From an uncultured Prevotellaceae bacterium (GTDB lineage Bacteria; Bacteroidota; Bacteroidia; Bacteroidales; Bacteroidaceae), in NCBI GenBank assembly GCA_937902455.1, contig CALELI010000158.1, forward strand, positions 1 to 5,557: a stretch of 5,557 nucleotides of DNA. Direction: 5' to 3'. Below the pieces are notes generated by a model, which saw only the letters and a program-made list of their open reading frames with translations, had not been told where the DNA came from and made no database searches. Positions 3,681 to 5,557 of this stretch are shown here, piece by piece. Both the position numbers and the translations under genes were made by a program. Each line of letters opens with the position of its first letter. Position 1 is the first letter of the stretch.

Positions 3681-5557
3681 ATGAGACGTATTGTTCATAT
3701 ATTGTCGTGCTTGTGGGGGGCGGTGGTGCTGTGCCTCGCGGGTGGCTGTTTGGGGGAAACTACGGACAGGGTTGCCTGTGTGGACTCTCTGAATCTGACG
3801 GCTTACAGGATGAGATATGTCTCCATGGACAGTACGGAACGGATTGCCAGGAGGGCTCTTGCCTTGTCGGAACCAGATTCGAGGGGTAGGGCGGATGCGC
3901 TTGCCAACCTCGCGTTCGTGAAGTACATGAGGATGGAGTATGACAGTGCGTTCGTGCTCTATTCACAGAGCCATGACGAGGCGGACGATATGGTGACGAA
4001 GATGGCTGCCAGTGTGGGGCTGATGAAAATTTGTCAGGTGACTTCGCAGAACAAGGAATTCTATGACTACGAATTATTAGTTAACAGTTATCAGTTAACA
4101 GTTAACAATGAATTATCAGTTAACAATGAGGATAAGCCAACAGTTAGCAGTAGGCTTGCAGGGATAAAGTACAACTATGCCCAGAGTGAGTTCTACATGG
4201 CGAGTGCCACGTTCCTGAGCAACATGATGCAGGACGGGGAGGCGCGGGAGTGCTTCAAGGTGGTAAGGGACAACTTTGACTGGGTGAGGGATGACACGGC
4301 TCAGCAGGTGAGGTATCTGCAACTGTGCGGAATGATGGGACAGGGTAGCGTGGATGATGACATGAAGGTGCAGTACATCACTGATGCCTATGTGCTGGCA
4401 CGACAGAGGAATCTTGTGTACATGCAGGCAGGAAGCATGCAGCAGATGGCGTCGTACCTGATAGACAATCCTGACGGTGTGAACAAGGTTAGGGCCTTCA
4501 AGGTGCTACTGGGGGTCGAGGACGTGGATGATGACAGCCTTGGAATCGTGCTTGCCAACAAGGCGCTGAATATGTACAGGGAATATGGCTCGTACTATGG
4601 ATGGGCGTTGTCGTACCTGACCATCAGTAAGTACTATCTCCAGAACGACCAGCCGGAGGTGGCTCTCGACTCGGCCATGAAGGCAGTGGACCTTGCCCTG
4701 ACGGACAGGAAGAGGGATCCGGGCAAACATGGAGAACCCTGGGAATGGGCCGCCAAGATTCATGAGTTCATGAGTATCGTGTATGGCAGTCTTGGCGACA
4801 AGGAGTCATCGGACCGTCATAGGAACAGGTATCTCGACATTCTCGAACAGACCAGGCAGGACAGGATGTACGAGCAGAGAAGGGATGTGCTGGAAAAGGA
4901 CGAGACGGAACTCAGGTGGCTGCTCACGGCTGTGTACATAGCAGGCGGAGTGGTGCTGGTGCTGGCCATCATCTTCTTCATCATAATAAGACGCAGACAG
5001 GCGGAGAAACGTGACAGGATGCGGGAACTGATGGAGGAGGAGAAGGCTGTGCTCGGACTGCGACTGAAGAAGAACAAGCGGAACTACATTGACAAATGTG
5101 CCACGCTGTCGATAGTGAACGGCATCCGACCGTTCCTGAGCAGGGCCATCAGGGCTCTCGACAATGTGAGGGGGGAGGATGACGTGAAGTACGTGCGGGA
5201 ACTGTTCGGGAAGATCAACGAATATAACGACGTGCTGACTCACTGGATAAAGATGAAGCAGGGCGAGGTGAAACTGCATGTGGAGACATTCGAACTGCAA
5301 CCTCTCTTCGAGGTGCTTGCGAAGAACAGGAGTGTTTATGACCAGAAGGGCATCGAGCTCATCAGCAACGATACGGACCTGAGCGTGAAGGCAGACAGGG
5401 CACTGACCATGTTCATGATGAACACGCTGCTGGACAACTCGAGAAAGTTCACGGACAAGGGACATGTGGAACTCTCCGCCAGTGAGGGGGAGAATTATGT
5501 TGAGATAAGCGTCAGCGACACTGGATGCGGGATGAGAATAGTTAACAGTTATCAGTT
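3681..5557 (+). CDS. DUF5112/DUF5113-type membrane sensor histidine kinase, 3' end outside the window
   Basis: The frame is open from ATG 3681 to the window end (625 residues seen). Residues 1-23 are an export signal with a lipobox-like end (LAGGC, Cys23). Residues about 30-400 are helical and TPR-like, a probable periplasmic sensor: DSTERIARRALAL (50-62), DALANLAFV (72-80) and NKEFYDY (124-130) fit DUF5112, and the later part fits DUF5113. A transmembrane helix spans about 412-436, followed by a charged coiled coil (437-467). The cytoplasmic part has EYNDVLTHWIKMKQGE (514-529), an N-box NTLLDNSRKFT (581-591) and a G1 ATP-binding box DTGCGM (613-618). No typical HE/HD phosphoacceptor is seen; the dimerisation-helix position reads SIVNGIRPF (477-485). 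The family is expected to signal to a response regulator, none being visible here. Heptamer repeat DNA is translated at 132-157 and again at 620-625, directly after G1, so kinase integrity beyond the window is uncertain. No Shine-Dalgarno is visible and no in-frame alternative start keeps the signal peptide (next Met is 44). Confidence 0.87.
   Translation, partial: MRRIVHILSCLWGAVVLCLAGGCLGETTDRVACVDSLNLTAYRMRYVSMDSTERIARRALALSEPDSRGRADALANLAFVKYMRMEYDSAFVLYSQSHDEADDMVTKMAASVGLMKICQVTSQNKEFYDYELLVNSYQLTVNNELSVNNEDKPTVSSRLAGIKYNYAQSEFYMASATFLSNMMQDGEARECFKVVRDNFDWVRDDTAQQVRYLQLCGMMGQGSVDDDMKVQYITDAYVLARQRNLVYMQAGSMQQMASYLIDNPDGVNKVRAFKVLLGVEDVDDDSLGIVLANKALNMYREYGSYYGWALSYLTISKYYLQNDQPEVALDSAMKAVDLALTDRKRDPGKHGEPWEWAAKIHEFMSIVYGSLGDKESSDRHRNRYLDILEQTRQDRMYEQRRDVLEKDETELRWLLTAVYIAGGVVLVLAIIFFIIIRRRQAEKRDRMRELMEEEKAVLGLRLKKNKRNYIDKCATLSIVNGIRPFLSRAIRALDNVRGEDDVKYVRELFGKINEYNDVLTHWIKMKQGEVKLHVETFELQPLFEVLAKNRSVYDQKGIELISNDTDLSVKADRALTMFMMNTLLDNSRKFTDKGHVELSASEGENYVEISVSDTGCGMRIVNSYQ
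4079..4131 (+). repeat. In-frame AGTTAWC heptamer repeat inside the kinase gene, copy 1
   Basis: Units in order are AGTTAAC, AGTTATC, AGTTAAC, AGTTAAC, then AATG plus AATTATC, AGTTAAC and AATGAGG. A degenerate AGTTAGC follows at 4142-4148. The translated product, about residues 132-157, is low-complexity (VNSYQLTVNNELSVNN) and unlike the helical sequence on either side. Of the three frames of this repeat, the one used avoids the TAA that the AGTTAAC units place in the other two. It is placed between the conserved NKEFYDY and the next helix (KYNYAQSEF), so probably in a loop. Confidence 0.85.
5540..5557 (+). repeat. AGTTAWC heptamer repeat, copy 2, truncated by the window end
   Basis: AGTTAAC, AGTTATC, AGTT: the same order of units as copy 1, and identical to 4078-4096 over 19 bp counting the preceding T. 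It is read in the same frame (VNSYQ) directly after the G1 box of the ATPase domain. Its full extent and whether the frame continues lie beyond the window. Confidence 0.8.

Noticed and set aside
4806..5465. 219-codon open frame on the minus strand (and a shorter one at 4817-5077)
   Set aside because: It is antisense to the kinase's membrane and ATPase region. Its translation is rich in His/Leu/Val without a recognisable motif, and it has no promoter.

Overview
The window reads as chromosomal DNA of a member of the Bacteroidales, most likely Prevotella-like. The evidence is: three -7 elements of the form TAnnTTTG, each next to a gene start, two with a TTTG element 20 bp upstream; a tRNA gene with no encoded CCA end; a sensor kinase of a type I know only from Bacteroidales; and heptameric AT-rich repeats of the sort scattered through Bacteroidales genomes. 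The genus is an inference.

Layout. Positions 1-51 hold the 3' two-thirds of a tRNA-Lys(CUU) gene, followed by a hairpin (59-96) that can terminate transcription in both directions. A secreted GH123/DUF4091 family glycoside hydrolase, probably acting on beta-GalNAc, lies on the minus strand (122-1837) with a clear promoter at 1887-1918. An 811-bp stretch without a convincing gene follows (1838-2648). It is not featureless: it holds a 39-bp inverted repeat built from 9-bp units, phased A-tracts leading into a well-formed rightward promoter (2163-2195) with no gene behind it, and a six-copy array of TATTGG/CCAATA cores spaced exactly 22 bp apart, three in each orientation. An AlkD-like DNA alkylation repair protein lies on the minus strand (2649-3326, or up to 3380) with its own promoter. 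A 300-bp divergent intergenic region carries two heptamer-repeat blocks in inverted orientation. From 3681 a DUF5112/DUF5113-type membrane sensor histidine kinase runs rightward off the end of the window.

The genes do not look like one operon. Each has its own promoter, and their roles (glycan hydrolysis, base-damage repair, signal sensing) are unrelated as far as can be seen. The most interesting material is non-canonical: the 22-bp phased array with its orphan promoter, and an AGTTAWC heptamer repeat that has entered the kinase reading frame twice, the second time inside the ATP-binding domain. Because the unit is 7 bp, a change of one unit would shift the reading frame.
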